The notes under the pieces were generated by a model. It was given only the letters and a program-made list of their open reading frames with translations. It was not told where the DNA came from and did no database searches. Below are positions 48,694 through 58,754 of a stretch of 64,000 bases of DNA, piece after piece (within the stretch, counting starts at the first letter, position 1; each line of letters opens with the position of its first letter). Both the position numbers and the translations under genes were made by a program. This DNA is from Clarireedia homoeocarpa (Eukaryota > Ascomycota > Leotiomycetes > Helotiales > Rutstroemiaceae), in assembly GCA_001465935.1 (NCBI GenBank), contig LNKV01000042.1, positions 290,305 through 354,304 on the forward strand, read 5' to 3'.

Positions 48694-49493
48694 TTTTCTA
48701 GATCCTTTGCAAAAGACACGACGTAATCTGAATTTTCTGGGAGGTCGAGGACATGGGAAACTGGGGTTTTATTGATTTTTGTACAGCAGTTGTATTTTCA
48801 GCCGCACCTGAGACACCTTGCAAGCCCCATTTTTCTCTTCTACCATTTCTTTTCTATGCCCCTTATTCACCCGACAGCTAACCTTACACATTGAAGTCAT
48901 ATATATATTATAAGGTAGTCGAAGTGAGAGAACGTGCATTCTAATAGCACGTGTAGAAGAAGACCAAGAGGGTAGTCATCCTGTACAGTACTACACTATA
49001 TAAGGTCAGGCAAAAAGAGAGGGTATAAAAGTAGAATCTATCTAAGTGGCTTACACTAACCCAAAAGGAGGGATGCAGCACGCCCACAATTTTAAAAAAA
49101 GAGTTACTAAGTTGAATGTATATGCCCAAATTCTTTTTCCATGTCTTTTTATTGTAAGTCTCTTCGTAAATAACTCTGGAGTACATCTACTTCAAATAGA
49201 CTCTACAGGGACGAGTCCGGGCTGGGAGGGGAATAGAAGGGTAAATGATCAGCAGGGGGACAGAAGGGTAAATGAGAGGGGTATACATGTTGCTGAGTTG
49301 CCGTGAGTGCTTCAGATATCGGCTCAATTGTAATATCTGATTGACTACCTGGTTGATCTATCATATTTCAGGTGATATTGACATGGGTAGTCGATGGATA
49401 AGTCGATCTATTCGATTTCAAGTGATATTGACAGATGGCCAAGTCGATGGATGGATGGATGGATGGCATAAGTAGACAAGGTTCATGTATAAT
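48694..49493. other. Intergenic between HET gene and gene A
   Basis: Contains the promoter of the HET gene, the gene-end remnant at 49194-49310, an ATAT-rich stretch near 48900 and a GATG repeat at about 49451-49468. Confidence 0.5.
49194..49310 (+). pseudogene. Broken copy of the 3' end of the Cys-rich membrane gene
   Basis: About 117 bp match 45433-45575. They share ATAGACTCTACAGGGACGAG, CTGGGAGG, GGGAATAGAA, AAATGATCA and ACATGTTGCTGAG-TGCCGTGAG. Relative to the source about 44 bp are missing in the middle and about 20 bp are added. It retains the stop-codon region but nothing of the signal peptide, Cys-rich part or membrane helix, so it is a fragment and not a gene. Confidence 0.85.
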
Positions 49494-51767
49494 TTATAAT
49501 TCCATTAATGCTGCAAGACTTTCTTCCAATGCCAAGAACTCATGAGAACTCTCATCTCTCCTATTCCCTTGTTCATTGTAGACTTGGTATTCCTCTGTCA
49601 TTTCTCGTACGCTGTCATTCAGTCTCTGCAATACCCCATCTTGGTCTTCAGCTGAGGTAAACATTCGCTCGTATACATCATTTCGCCTCCCAATAACCTC
49701 CACTTCTTGTTGAATACGAGTAATGAAAGCTTCGTCGTTACGTAGCTCTTCCTGCACCCCCTTGTAATATTCTTCGGGTACCTTGCTGGCACTTTGAATG
49801 CTTCGACCTGCCGCATAATGAGAAAATCCTCCCCCGTGACTAGTGTACGCCTGAGCATATCTCGTGCACATGATTTCCCCAAACATGGCATCGCAAGCCT
49901 CCTTGATATTGAATATCACGTACTGGCGATTCTTAAACTTGGCACTGAATTTGACCCGACAGATCGACTCGACCAAGTTCATAATGTAGTTGGAGCTTTG
50001 GTGTTTAGCGTGTTGGTCTAGCCTAGAGAGATCCCCGGCATATCCGACTTCCGAAATGGGATGTGACAATGCTTCGTCCCCTTTTCCACGTCTAATCTCA
50101 AACTCCATGCGCTTCTTCGTATTTCGTATCCATTGTTCAACTGTATTCCGCTGCGAGTTGCCACTAACGTATCTGCGAGCCCCTTGATTGAGAACTTGAT
50201 CAGTAGGCATAGCCTCGTCAATAGATCTGGCGAGTTTCCTGGATTCTAGGTCTTTGTGATTCCCCAAGCCCTGGATATATAATTGAGCTGCTTGCAGGAT
50301 TTCGACGACTTGATTCGGAGTAGGAGAATTGCCTCTAGTGTCGGTAAGATAGTGGATGTAGATGAAAGGTCTCTTTCGCGTTTTGTCTGGTCCTTTAAGC
50401 ATCCTAAATTTTTGCCGAAGTACTGGATCGTTGACTTCGGCCTTTGGAATATTGCCACAGATAAGGCTCTTCAAAATATCGGGATCAATCCCAGCTGTCA
50501 TGAAAACAAGACCAAGTAAGAATCGATTGACATCAGGACTTCGCTTTCGGTTTCGGACCCAATTATCGCAAGGTAATCCCTCTAAACTGAGAGCAGCCTC
50601 AACCAAGGCATAGATGCCATTGGAATACGCGTCAGCCAGTCGCCTAGCGTAAAGATCATGTATTCCCCCTGGCCCTTTGTTTGGTGCCTCGGGTGCTATT
50701 TCTATGGCATCTGCATCCAGCTGTTGGTCGTCTGAATTGTCTGGAGCATTTTCACCATCGAATTGTTCCAAATCAATTTGAGATTCGGCAGCAACGTTGT
50801 TCATAAGTTTTGAGAACTGACTTCCATAGACGAACTCTGCCTCGCTATCCGTTTCTTCGTCTTCCGAATCGTCTTCCGAACCCGTGTCGAAATCGTACAA
50901 GTTTTCTATACGTTTTCGACGCCTCACAGATATCATTTCAACATCTTCGTCTTCAGAAACCGAATCTTCCGAGTTCTCAGGACTTTGTCGTCTCGCTTGT
51001 CTCGGTTCGACATCTTCGTCCATTGGATCTGATGGCGGAGTGTTAGCTGGTTCAGATCCATCAATATCCATAGCTTCAAAGACTGATGTTAGGGGTACAG
51101 GGGTATCGGTAGAAGAGATGGGTGATATGTCATTCACAGAGCTGACAGGACTAGTGATGAATGGGGGAACCGATCTAGCAACAGGTCTAGAACGAGGTAG
51201 GCCAAACTTGGCTGTAGACCCATATTTTGAATGACTAGCAGACAACTTAGGGGGTCTAGGTTGATCTACCCGATTAGTAGAAGACTTTTTAGTTCCAAAG
51301 CCTGGGCGAGCTGGTGGTGGCATTAGCTCGTAGTCTTTGGATACGTCCTTTTGATGTGGACCTAAAAAGGGATCAGATTCACCCACTCGAACCTTCTTGA
51401 GACTAGATTGTCTTGGTTTTCGTGGCGTGTCCTCAAAATCGCGTTTAGGTGTAGTCACTCGTTCTGGTGTCACCCACGTATTCTTTCCACCATAATATTC
51501 ATCCCAGGCTGTTGCATGGAGTCGATTCCATTCGTTGAGTTGATCTTTATAATTGTTAGTCATTACCTCGTTCCTGATATACCACTTATTGTTTGTGCCA
51601 AGTTCTGGATAGTCTTCCCAGTACTGTATCTCCCACACGATGGCATTTGCATTTTTGGCAGTAGGAGGAGCATTGTATTTGTTATGAATCTTCCATATCT
51701 GCCAAAGGCCATCATCTCTTGATCGGTCTTTGGGACCTTGACACGGGAATTCAATAGTGAAGTCCAT
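49494..51767 (-). CDS. Gene A: unknown 757-aa protein of the hairpin-leader module
   Basis: One exon. The start at 51767 (MDFTIEFPCQGPKDRS) was chosen because it follows the conserved leader hairpin by 29 nt; an ATG at 51908 would place the hairpin inside the coding sequence. Residues 1-95 look like a small folded domain rich in Trp (DDGLWQIWKIHNKY, IVWEIQYWEDYPELG, LNEWNRLHATAWDEYYGGK). Residues 100-390 are disordered, basic and Pro/Ser-rich, then very acidic (SGSEDDSEDEETDSEAE). The C-terminal 340 residues look folded, with GIHDLYARRLADAYSNGIYA, RNTVEQWIRNTKKRMEFEIR, KNRQYVIFNIKEACDAMFG and a helical end. No known family was recognised. Linked to genes B and C by a shared leader element. 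A chromatin or nucleic-acid role is only a guess from charge pattern. Confidence 0.75.
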   Translation of the reverse strand: MDFTIEFPCQGPKDRSRDDGLWQIWKIHNKYNAPPTAKNANAIVWEIQYWEDYPELGTNNKWYIRNEVMTNNYKDQLNEWNRLHATAWDEYYGGKNTWVTPERVTTPKRDFEDTPRKPRQSSLKKVRVGESDPFLGPHQKDVSKDYELMPPPARPGFGTKKSSTNRVDQPRPPKLSASHSKYGSTAKFGLPRSRPVARSVPPFITSPVSSVNDISPISSTDTPVPLTSVFEAMDIDGSEPANTPPSDPMDEDVEPRQARRQSPENSEDSVSEDEDVEMISVRRRKRIENLYDFDTGSEDDSEDEETDSEAEFVYGSQFSKLMNNVAAESQIDLEQFDGENAPDNSDDQQLDADAIEIAPEAPNKGPGGIHDLYARRLADAYSNGIYALVEAALSLEGLPCDNWVRNRKRSPDVNRFLLGLVFMTAGIDPDILKSLICGNIPKAEVNDPVLRQKFRMLKGPDKTRKRPFIYIHYLTDTRGNSPTPNQVVEILQAAQLYIQGLGNHKDLESRKLARSIDEAMPTDQVLNQGARRYVSGNSQRNTVEQWIRNTKKRMEFEIRRGKGDEALSHPISEVGYAGDLSRLDQHAKHQSSNYIMNLVESICRVKFSAKFKNRQYVIFNIKEACDAMFGEIMCTRYAQAYTSHGGGFSHYAAGRSIQSASKVPEEYYKGVQEELRNDEAFITRIQQEVEVIGRRNDVYERMFTSAEDQDGVLQRLNDSVREMTEEYQVYNEQGNRRDESSHEFLALEESLAALMEL

Positions 51768-51796
51768 AGTGGATTGTATTTGTTTTATATGAAAAT

Positions 51797-51818
51797 GGCC
51801 CTCTGAACCAAGAGGGCC
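51797..51818 (-). promoter_or_regulatory. Leader hairpin of gene A (TGGTTC loop)
   Basis: On the gene A strand an 8-bp perfect stem (GGCCCTCT with AGAGGGCC) encloses the loop TGGTTC. It ends 29 nt before the ATG. The apex CT-TGGTTC-AG is identical to that of gene B and differs in one loop base from gene C, while the lower stem differs completely. Confidence 0.8.
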
Positions 51819-51838
51819 TGTGAGTAAAAACTCACAGG
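51817..51838 (-). promoter_or_regulatory. Second leader hairpin of gene A
   Basis: Perfect 9-bp stem CCTGTGAGT/ACTCACAGG with a TTTT loop on the gene A strand, abutting and overlapping by two bases the TGGTTC hairpin. Confidence 0.75.
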
Positions 51839-51902
51839 GAAAGTAAAGTAGAAGTTTGGATATATGTAAAGTATGAAGCAGTAGAGTCGTATAATGTTGA
51901 GA

Positions 51903-52078
51903 AATCAAAAGCCTTGCTTGATATTAAGCCAAAAGGATGATCCCAAAGGACGAATACCAAGAGTGCCAGAGATTGATCTCACGGTGAAAAAATCAAAAGC
52001 CTTGCTTGATATTAAGCCAAAAGGATAATCCCAAAGGACGAATACCAAGAGTGCTAGAGATTGACCCCACGATGAAAA
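51903..52078. repeat. 88-bp tandem duplication
   Basis: 51903-51990 and 51991-52078 are near-identical; each includes AATCAAAAGCCTTGC, ATATTAAGCCAAAAGGAT and GACGAATACCAAGAGTGC. A handful of substitutions separate the copies. Upstream of gene A. Confidence 0.92.
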
Positions 52079-52384
52079 ATTTTCAATTTTCTCTCCGTTG
52101 CTTGAGTGAATAGTCGTTGCTGTCGCGAAATTAGAGTCACGTGTGTCACGCTAAACAGAATATCAAAATAAAACCCATCGAAATTTTCTCAACTTTCCTT
52201 TCTTCTCCTGTAACGACACAAAAAAAATCGTAAGTAACCCCCATTTCCTTCTAGTTATCAATCCCGTCTGGCACAACTTCAATGGATATCCTGGAAATAC
52301 TATCGAGCTGGCACTTCACATCATTCTAAGGATATTCCAACCGGTCAAACTTGGCATCACACTCCAGCGTAACGACTACGCGTT

Positions 52385-52446
52385 TGCAACTCGTTTGCTT
52401 CTCATTCGTTTGCAGCTCGTTTGCAGCTCGTTTGCAGCTCGTTTGG
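52385..52446. repeat. CTCGTTTGCAG repeat
   Basis: Five or six 11- to 12-bp copies of CTCGTTTGCAG with variants in the distal promoter of gene B. Confidence 0.85.
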
Positions 52447-52457
52447 ATCGAACTCGG

Positions 52458-52740
52458 AATCCAGGCCAATGTCGGAATCCAGGCCAATGTCTGATCAATC
52501 ACTGGATTGAATACAGGAGACCAATGTCGGAATCCGCGCCAATGTCGGAATCCAGGCCAATGTCTGATCAATCACTGGATTGAATACAGGAGGCCAATGT
52601 CGGAATCCAGGCCAATGTTGATATCCTGGCCAATGCCGGAACAATCACTGGACTGAATACAGGAGGCCAATGTCGGAATCCGCGCCAATGTCTGGATCCT
52701 GGCCAATGTCTGAACCATCCGTGAATTCAATACAGGAGGC
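52458..52740. repeat. CCAAT-containing repeat array upstream of gene B
   Basis: Eleven copies of a unit built on GGCCAATGTCGGAATCC, grouped in longer units that also contain TGAATACAGGAGG. Each unit supplies a CCAAT pentamer in the same orientation as gene B, about 600-870 bp before its ATG. Confidence 0.88.
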
Positions 52741-52960
52741 CAGTATCTGAACAGCTATTTAACTACTCCAGGAGGCCCACTTTCTGAAAAGCTGCTCAAC
52801 ACTGAATTGAATCTATGCTAATCAAGCTGTTTGACATAGTAAATACGACTGAATTTTAAACACTTTGTTTCCGCTGGGTCGCCCAGCATAACCTCGTTTC
52901 ACCTGCGGTACCTTTTAAAGGACCAAAGGTATATATTATACCTCTTTTCGAATTTGATAT

Positions 52961-53182
52961 CTTGATACCCGCGATTTTCGTGGGTTGACAGGTATCGAAT
53001 TCTTTTACCTTCCCAACTCCTTTACCTTGATACTCACGTCGTGAGTTGACAGGTATCGTATCCTTCTTCCAACTTCTATATCTTGATACCTGCGTTTTTC
53101 GTGGGTTGACAGATACTGAAGTTCCTTCTCCCAACTTCTATATCTTGATACCTGCGTTTTTCGTGGGTTGACAGATACTGAA
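52961..53182 (+). repeat. Four hairpin repeats (TTGATAC...GTTGACAG)
   Basis: Copies near 52962, 53028, 53082 and 53143 share CTTGATAC, an internal inverted repeat and GTTGACAG(G/A)TA. The internal arms differ but stay complementary: CCCGCGA/TCGTGGG in the first, ACTCACG/CGTGAGT in the second. Outer arms GATACC and GGTATC can also pair. Confidence 0.8.
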
Positions 53183-53198
53183 GTTCCTTCTTCCTTCT

Positions 53199-53264
53199 TT
53201 TACCGTCTCAAACACTTGTGTTAGAGACATTTTACCGTCTCAAACACTTCTGTGTTAGAGACAT
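53199..53264 (+). repeat. Two GTCTC...GAGAC hairpin repeats
   Basis: Two 32- to 34-bp copies of TTTTACCGTCTCAAACACTT followed by GTGTTAGAGAC. Each forms a stem GTCTC/GAGAC extended by AACAC/GTGTT. Confidence 0.85.
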
Positions 53265-53292
53265 TATTACTTATACTTTCGAGTTAAGTAGA

Positions 53293-53312
53293 GGCGGCTT
53301 GGTTCAGTCGCC
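53293..53312 (+). promoter_or_regulatory. Leader hairpin of gene B (TGGTTC loop)
   Basis: Stem GGCGGCT/AGTCGCC (seven pairs, one G-T), loop TGGTTC, ending 18 nt before the ATG at 53331. Confidence 0.8.
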
Positions 53313-53330
53313 AGTTATTTTAAAAAGAAA

Positions 53331-56300
53331 ATGGAAACACCATCGAAATGGTCTAGCATTGCTGCGAAGCCTGCGGCGGAAGCTTCTGGTTCAGGTACTC
53401 AGCCTGCTCCAACCCCTGAGATCTTCACTCGCCCTGCTCAGGATGTAGTTAAGAAGCGCAAACAAGAAAGCGCTCACAAGAAAGCTCCAAAGAAGGCCAA
53501 GCTCGTGCAGGGGAATATGACCGGCGCGCAGCTCCTTGCCCACAACAACGCCGAGAGGAAGAAGTACCTTGATACTTACTACAACATTCCTCATGGTGCA
53601 GACTACCCACCCATTGCATCGGATATTGGCGACATGAGCAGGATGAAAGACGCTATCTTGATTGTCACATATGGCACTGATACACTAATGTTCGACGTCA
53701 GAACCGTATTCGATATGTTCAGTCAAGCACCAGCACTGAAGATTGTCTTCTTTGATGGTCCTACGGCCACAAATGGAGGGGACAGAGACGTTGCCTCGTT
53801 CCGTGCGCACAACATTGCTCCCCTCGCCCAGGAAGATCCGCTAGCGTCACCCCCGTCACGCTTCGAAACAGCGAAGCTTAAGATGAATCTAGTGACGGAG
53901 GATCACCAGGACCCGCAGAAGGAAGATCCTGCTTACGAGAATGCATTGTGTGTTTGCCACGATGTCTTGACAAGTAAGAAGAATTATATGACCAAGGAAT
54001 ATGCGAGGCACTTGGTCGACTTTGGGAAATCAGGAAAAGGAGATTTCTCACACCTGCATTTCCTAGGTTTTCACCATCAGGGCAAATTCTTCTTCGACAT
54101 GAGAAACACCTCTATCGAAACTATGGACACAAAAGCCATAGCTAAGAAGCAAACCTTGGATAGAATGGAAGAGGGGCTAAACTCTGGCGCAGCATTTATC
54201 ACATTGGTCCGTCGAGCCAACAAACGATTCAATCTGATCGATGACCATTGGATGAAGCTTATGAGCCAGGCTTGCGAGCATGGTACTTGGTCTTTCTATA
54301 AAAACCACATTGGCAAGGTTCCTGGGAGGCTGTTCCAACGCTGGGACAAGAACCCATACGCTGTCGTACCACGACAGGAATGGATGAGAATGCCTGGAAC
54401 CGCCCCAGATGATCTGAGATTTGCGACACATCCTGCTCAGAGAGCTTACGCCACACCGCGCGACATGGAGATTGCTCAAAGTCTTTCTGTCATTGGGGAG
54501 GCGATGTGGGAGAAGCATAGCTTGGAAGCATACTTTGTTTTCCCCGTGAAACATATGGCTCGGGTCCTGGAACGCAAGGGCTCATATATCAAACTGGAAA
54601 TCCTTGTTGAGAAGTTGGATGATATCCAAATGCCAGTCGTCAGTGTTGGAACCAGCATGAAGGTTAAGATCCTTCCCATCGTCAAAGAGGAGGGTGACCA
54701 GAACCCGTTGGTAGCTCCCCCAACGGACGTTCCTAACTTCCCATCACTGCCTGAGAAAGCTTCTGCCGTCGATCGAGAAGTACATGCGAAGAGAAACCCG
54801 AACGATGTCCCACCTCCCCCTGGCGGATGGGCAGCCGACAAGGAGTATCGGGCCCGCTGCATTGACGTCGATACTAATTATGATTTTGTTATTGGCTTTG
54901 AGGTTGCGAGCAAGACTGAGATCAAGGCGTTCAAGAGGAACGATTACATGGAAGTTAGTATTCACATGAAGAGAAACCCAATTCCTGGAACGCGACAACT
55001 TCAAGCCATTGGTCGACTGTGCGCAAATCCAGATACGCCATCCAAGAAGATGATGCAAGAATACTTCATGGGACGGGGGAAGCATGTGCAATCAATGACT
55101 ATCGATGAGGCTTGCAAGCCACGGCTGTCCGACGCTCAACGCAATGCCCTGCAGAGATTCACTGACCGATTGAACCTGGAGCTCAATGGACCACAGAAAT
55201 TGGCCTTCCAAGCTATCTTCAATAGCAAGCAGAACCACGCTCCGCTGGCTCTCCGAGGGCCACTGCCGTGGAGGCCGACTAGGATTATCTAGGTTAGTCT
55301 CCTGTAGAATTTTCCCAACACCCGCGGATGTATCCTCCCGTAGAATGTTATTGAGGGCATTCCTGGTGCTGGCAAGACAGACGTCATGGCTAATATTGGC
55401 AACCTGTTTGCTCAATACGGAATTCGTACCGTCATGACCGCTCCATCAAACACAGCCGCACGACAGTTGATGATCAAGCTGGACCAATCCTTGAACAAGT
55501 TATACAAGGATGAGCCAAAGGCCAGGGAATGGTTTGATGTGATCTATCTTCCAACAACTTCTGCCACAAAGGCCGATCTTGTAGCAGAGAGCGAGGAGGA
55601 CGTCGCCACCGAAATAGTTGTAGAAGGCGAGGCCGCTTCTAGCGATGAGATCATCGATAAGTACCGGCTCTGGAAGAAAATCGTGTCTCGCATCGAAAAG
55701 CAGAGCATGGACCCCAATGCCAGTCCCTCGGAACAAGCTGAAGCCAAGAAGTGGCTGGCCTGGCGAAACACACTCCTTGCTGGTGGTAATGTCCCTGAAA
55801 AGAGCAAGAAGAAGTTCACCAAAGCAATTGACGACGTGGCCACGAAAATTTTCAGCTTAAAAGAGAAAGTTCGTATTGTGGTTACCACCTGCAACAACGC
55901 TGCGCTTTTGAGTGAATACAATTACGCTCCCATGGCCGCACTCGTCGATGAAGCAGCCTTTGCTAGTATGGCCGATGCTCTGATTCCCCTGACCCTGGGA
56001 TCCAGGTACAATGTTCTCGCAGGTGACCATTCGCAACTTCGTCCAGTAGTACGCAGCTTTGGACACAGTGAGATGGCGGCCACATTTGGTCTGTCAGCGT
56101 ATGCTATGTTTTATGGTCATCCAAGCGTCAATACGGTCCGACTGAAGATCAACTATCGCATGCACGAAGAGATTGCTACTCTCCCAGGCATCTTGACCTA
56201 CACATTCATCGCTTGTGCTCCAAACACCTATCAGGAGAGCAACACCTTCCAATTCTACAAGGAATGGTACGATTCTGCGGATGGTGAGATGTATCGGAGT

Positions 56301-57869
56301 GCACGCCGTGATCCTGCATATGGCGGAGAGAAGGACGTGAACCGGATTCGACGCATGTTTGTCAACGTACAGGATGGCATTTCGGCTTCAAGACAAGGCA
56401 GTACGTCGAAGCGAAACTTTGCAAACATCAACGCCATCTGCGACTACCTCATCAGCTTGATCAAGCACGAACCAGTCAAGGAAGGTATCCAGCGGATCGA
56501 TCCCGACAATATCACCATCTTGGCACCCTACAAGGAAGAGGTAACAGAGTTGGCCAAGCAAGTCAAGATGCGCATTCTTCCAATCTGGCCTACCTTTGTA
56601 CGATGGCCCCGCTTCCGAACCATTGATGGAACTCAAGGATCAGAGAATGAGATTGTTCTACTTGCTTTAACGCCAGCCGATCGTCACAATGGCTCAAAAA
56701 TCGGCTTCTTGAAAGAGTGGAACCGAGTGAACGTGTCGTTGACTCGTGCTAAGAGCGTGATGACTATTTTCGGAAATCTCGACCGCTGGCGCTCTCAGCT
56801 CAAGGTTCTCGGCGACGGAAACGAGAGCAAGAACTTTGCATTTATGGTCGTAGATCTCTTGGACCGTGGCGATATTATTGATGTCACCGGACTCAATAAA
56901 CTTCCCAAGACTCCCGTGGAGTTGAAAACAAACAACTGGACGATGTTGATTGAGGATACGCCACGCGAGAAGTCCAAGTTGAACTACAAGAATAAAGCCA
57001 TCATGCAAGGCTACCAGACGACGCCACAGAAGGATGCATACGAGCGGGCGCTACTTGCTAAACTCCAGGTCAAGAGAAACCATGGTGAAGCACTCAAGCG
57101 GAAACTCTTGGCTGGTGAAGATTTCGACTTACCTTTCCTGCAAGCGGGTGCGAGTATGGATATGGACGATTCTCAACCTCGCGAAACGGAAGAGGATGAA
57201 CTAGGGCTGTCGGAGATGTTTGAGGATATGACTGGACCTAGTGTTGATGCTATGGAGACCGATACCAACACCAACACCAAAGTCGACAAGGGCAAGGGCA
57301 AAGCTGTTGAGGATGAAGCTTCCGTCGAGACCCCCGAACTTCAGGACGATGCAAGGGAAGGAGTGGCCGAGGCTGCTGCCATTCAAGAATCAGTCGAGGC
57401 CGCTGCCCGTCAAGAAGAGCTCGACTTGGCTCAGGCCATCCAAAATTCGAAGGAGCAATCATCGAGCCAGGATGTTGAGATGGGCGAATCTTCAAGCCAA
57501 GGTGCTCTATCTGGATCTGGTTTCGGTCCTGGTGGATCGAGTGGTGCTTTCGGTGCTTTCGGTGCTCCTGTTGCTGGTGGAAGTGCTGCTCCTGTTGCTG
57601 GTGGAAATGCTGCTCCTGTTGCTGGTGGAAGTGCTGGTGCTGTTGCTGGTGGAAGTGCTGGTGCTGGTGGAAGTGCTGCTGGTGCTGGTGCTGCTGGTCA
57701 GGGTAGTGGTCGTGGTCGTGGTCGTGGTGGCGGTGGCGGAAATCGAAGCGGTGCTGGTCGTGGCAGCAATAGTCGTGGCAGCAAGGGTGGTGGCAGCCGG
57801 GGTGGTCGCGGTGGTGCTGGTGCTGGTGCTAGGGACCTTAATGGGTCTTGGAGGAGAAGAGAGGAGTAG
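53331..57869 (+). CDS. Gene B: UPF1-like SF1 helicase with RGG tail, reading frame interrupted
   Basis: The 5' part (53331-55292) encodes an N-terminal region of about 640 residues without recognised domain. The 3' part, from 55344 after a 51-bp GTTAGT...GTAG intron, starts NVIEGIPGAGKTDV (Walker A). It continues through TAPSNTAARQL, LVDEAAFASM (DEAA box), VLAGDHSQLRPVV, LKINYRMHEEI, ITILAPYKEEV, and IDGTQGSENEIVLLAL with NVSLTRAKSV, the SF1B/UPF1-type motif set. The C-terminus is Ala/Gly repeats and an RGG-rich tail, typical of RNA-binding proteins. The two parts do not join cleanly: a repeat arm at 55237-55275 and the bases after it read into a TAG at 55290-55292 directly before the donor. 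Intact homologues would be expected to run from NSKQNH into NVIEG. Either the gene is inactive, or an unusual splice removes the insert. Confidence 0.85.
55237..55275 (+). mobile_element. Single arm of the foldback element inside gene B
   Basis: About 39 bp starting ACGCTCCGCTGGCTCTCC are identical to the arm at 30999-31037. Only one arm is present. It lies 17 bp before an intron donor and in the frame that ends at TAG 55290-55292. Confidence 0.85.
57540..57700. repeat. GGTGCT/GTTGCTGGTGGAA coding repeat
   Basis: Imperfect repeats encoding Ala-Pro-Val-Ala-Gly-Gly units in the tail of gene B, before the RGG segment. Confidence 0.8.
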
Positions 57870-57915
57870 ATGGTAGTACAATTGACGACTCCGTCTCTTT
57901 CTTTAATTGCCCTTG

Positions 57916-57947
57916 TGATTGATTGATTGATTGTGACTGATTGATTG

Positions 57948-57990
<43 letters not shown>
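57916..57990. repeat. TGAT tetranucleotide array
   Basis: About eighteen GATT units interrupted by GTGATT in the 3' region of gene B. Confidence 0.9.
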
Positions 57991-58527
57991 GATTGAGCTG
58001 GCCCCTTTTCAGTATGTGACGTATATGCGACCGGGAATACATGACCCGGTTACAGGTTAAGCATTCGCATTCGCATATGCCCGGGTAAACTTTGGCCCGT
58101 ATCCGGTTCCGGCCAGCCCAGCCAGGTTATTATCCAAAAGCTAAAGCGAAGTAGTAAACATTAGATAAAATAGTAAAAAGGCTTAACATTGATATTATAT
58201 CCTCACCTCACCTCACCTCAACTATCTAGCCCACCCAACCTCGCCGCCCAGCCAAACCACCTATCCTATCCAACCTCCAAGAAATAAACCAGAGTATGAA
58301 CGTGGTGGTTGTAGATGGACCCAAGTTTTTGAGCTGTAACTCAAGGTTATCCGACCCTCCGTCACGTAGTAGAAAAATTTGAAAGGTGAACTTGTGACTT
58401 GTGAGGCGCCAACGAGTAGACGCGCCAACTAGTAGACGCGTCAAAGATAGAAACTCAAGTAAAATATCAAATCTCCACTCTCACATATATCCAAATAATA
58501 CATATCACGATTCCACCATTCAATCCC

Positions 58528-58665
58528 ACGATTTCACCATTCAATGTCTGGCATTGATTGAGAATCTGATATTGAGTCAATCTCACGATTCCACCATTCA
58601 ATGTCTGGCATTGATTGAGAATCTGGCATCGATTCAATCTCTTGCATTGATTGAGAATCTGACAT
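58528..58665. repeat. About 30-bp repeat with CAATG...CATTG palindrome
   Basis: Two long and several partial copies of ATTCAATGTCTGGCATTG plus ATTGAGAATCTG. Each full copy holds the inverted repeat CAATG-TCTGG-CATTG. Confidence 0.85.
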
Positions 58666-58704
58666 TATCTTCGACGTCTCTGACGTTAATTTGTTTTTAT
58701 AACT

Positions 58705-58754
58705 GAATTTCTTTACCCATAATACGATCAATCGTATTATGCGCAAAGAAATTC
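58705..58754. promoter_or_regulatory. Long perfect two-stem hairpin upstream of gene C
   Basis: Outer stem of 10 bp (GAATTTCTTT with AAAGAAATTC), a 4/4 internal loop, then an inner stem of 10 bp (ATAATACGAT with ATCGTATTAT) closed by CA. Twenty perfect pairs in 50 nt. Confidence 0.85.

Larger units (their letters stand above)
51768..53330. promoter_or_regulatory. Divergent regulatory region of genes A and B, full of repeats
   Basis: 1.56 kb between the gene A and gene B start codons. From left to right it holds leader hairpins of gene A, an 88-bp duplication, CTCGTTTGCAG repeats, eleven CCAAT-containing repeats, a series of hairpin repeats and the leader hairpin of gene B. No protein gene is supported. 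Confidence 0.75.

Noticed and set aside
52326..52583. Frames with HWPGFRHW-like repeats
   Set aside because: They are translations of the CCAAT-containing promoter repeat upstream of gene B.
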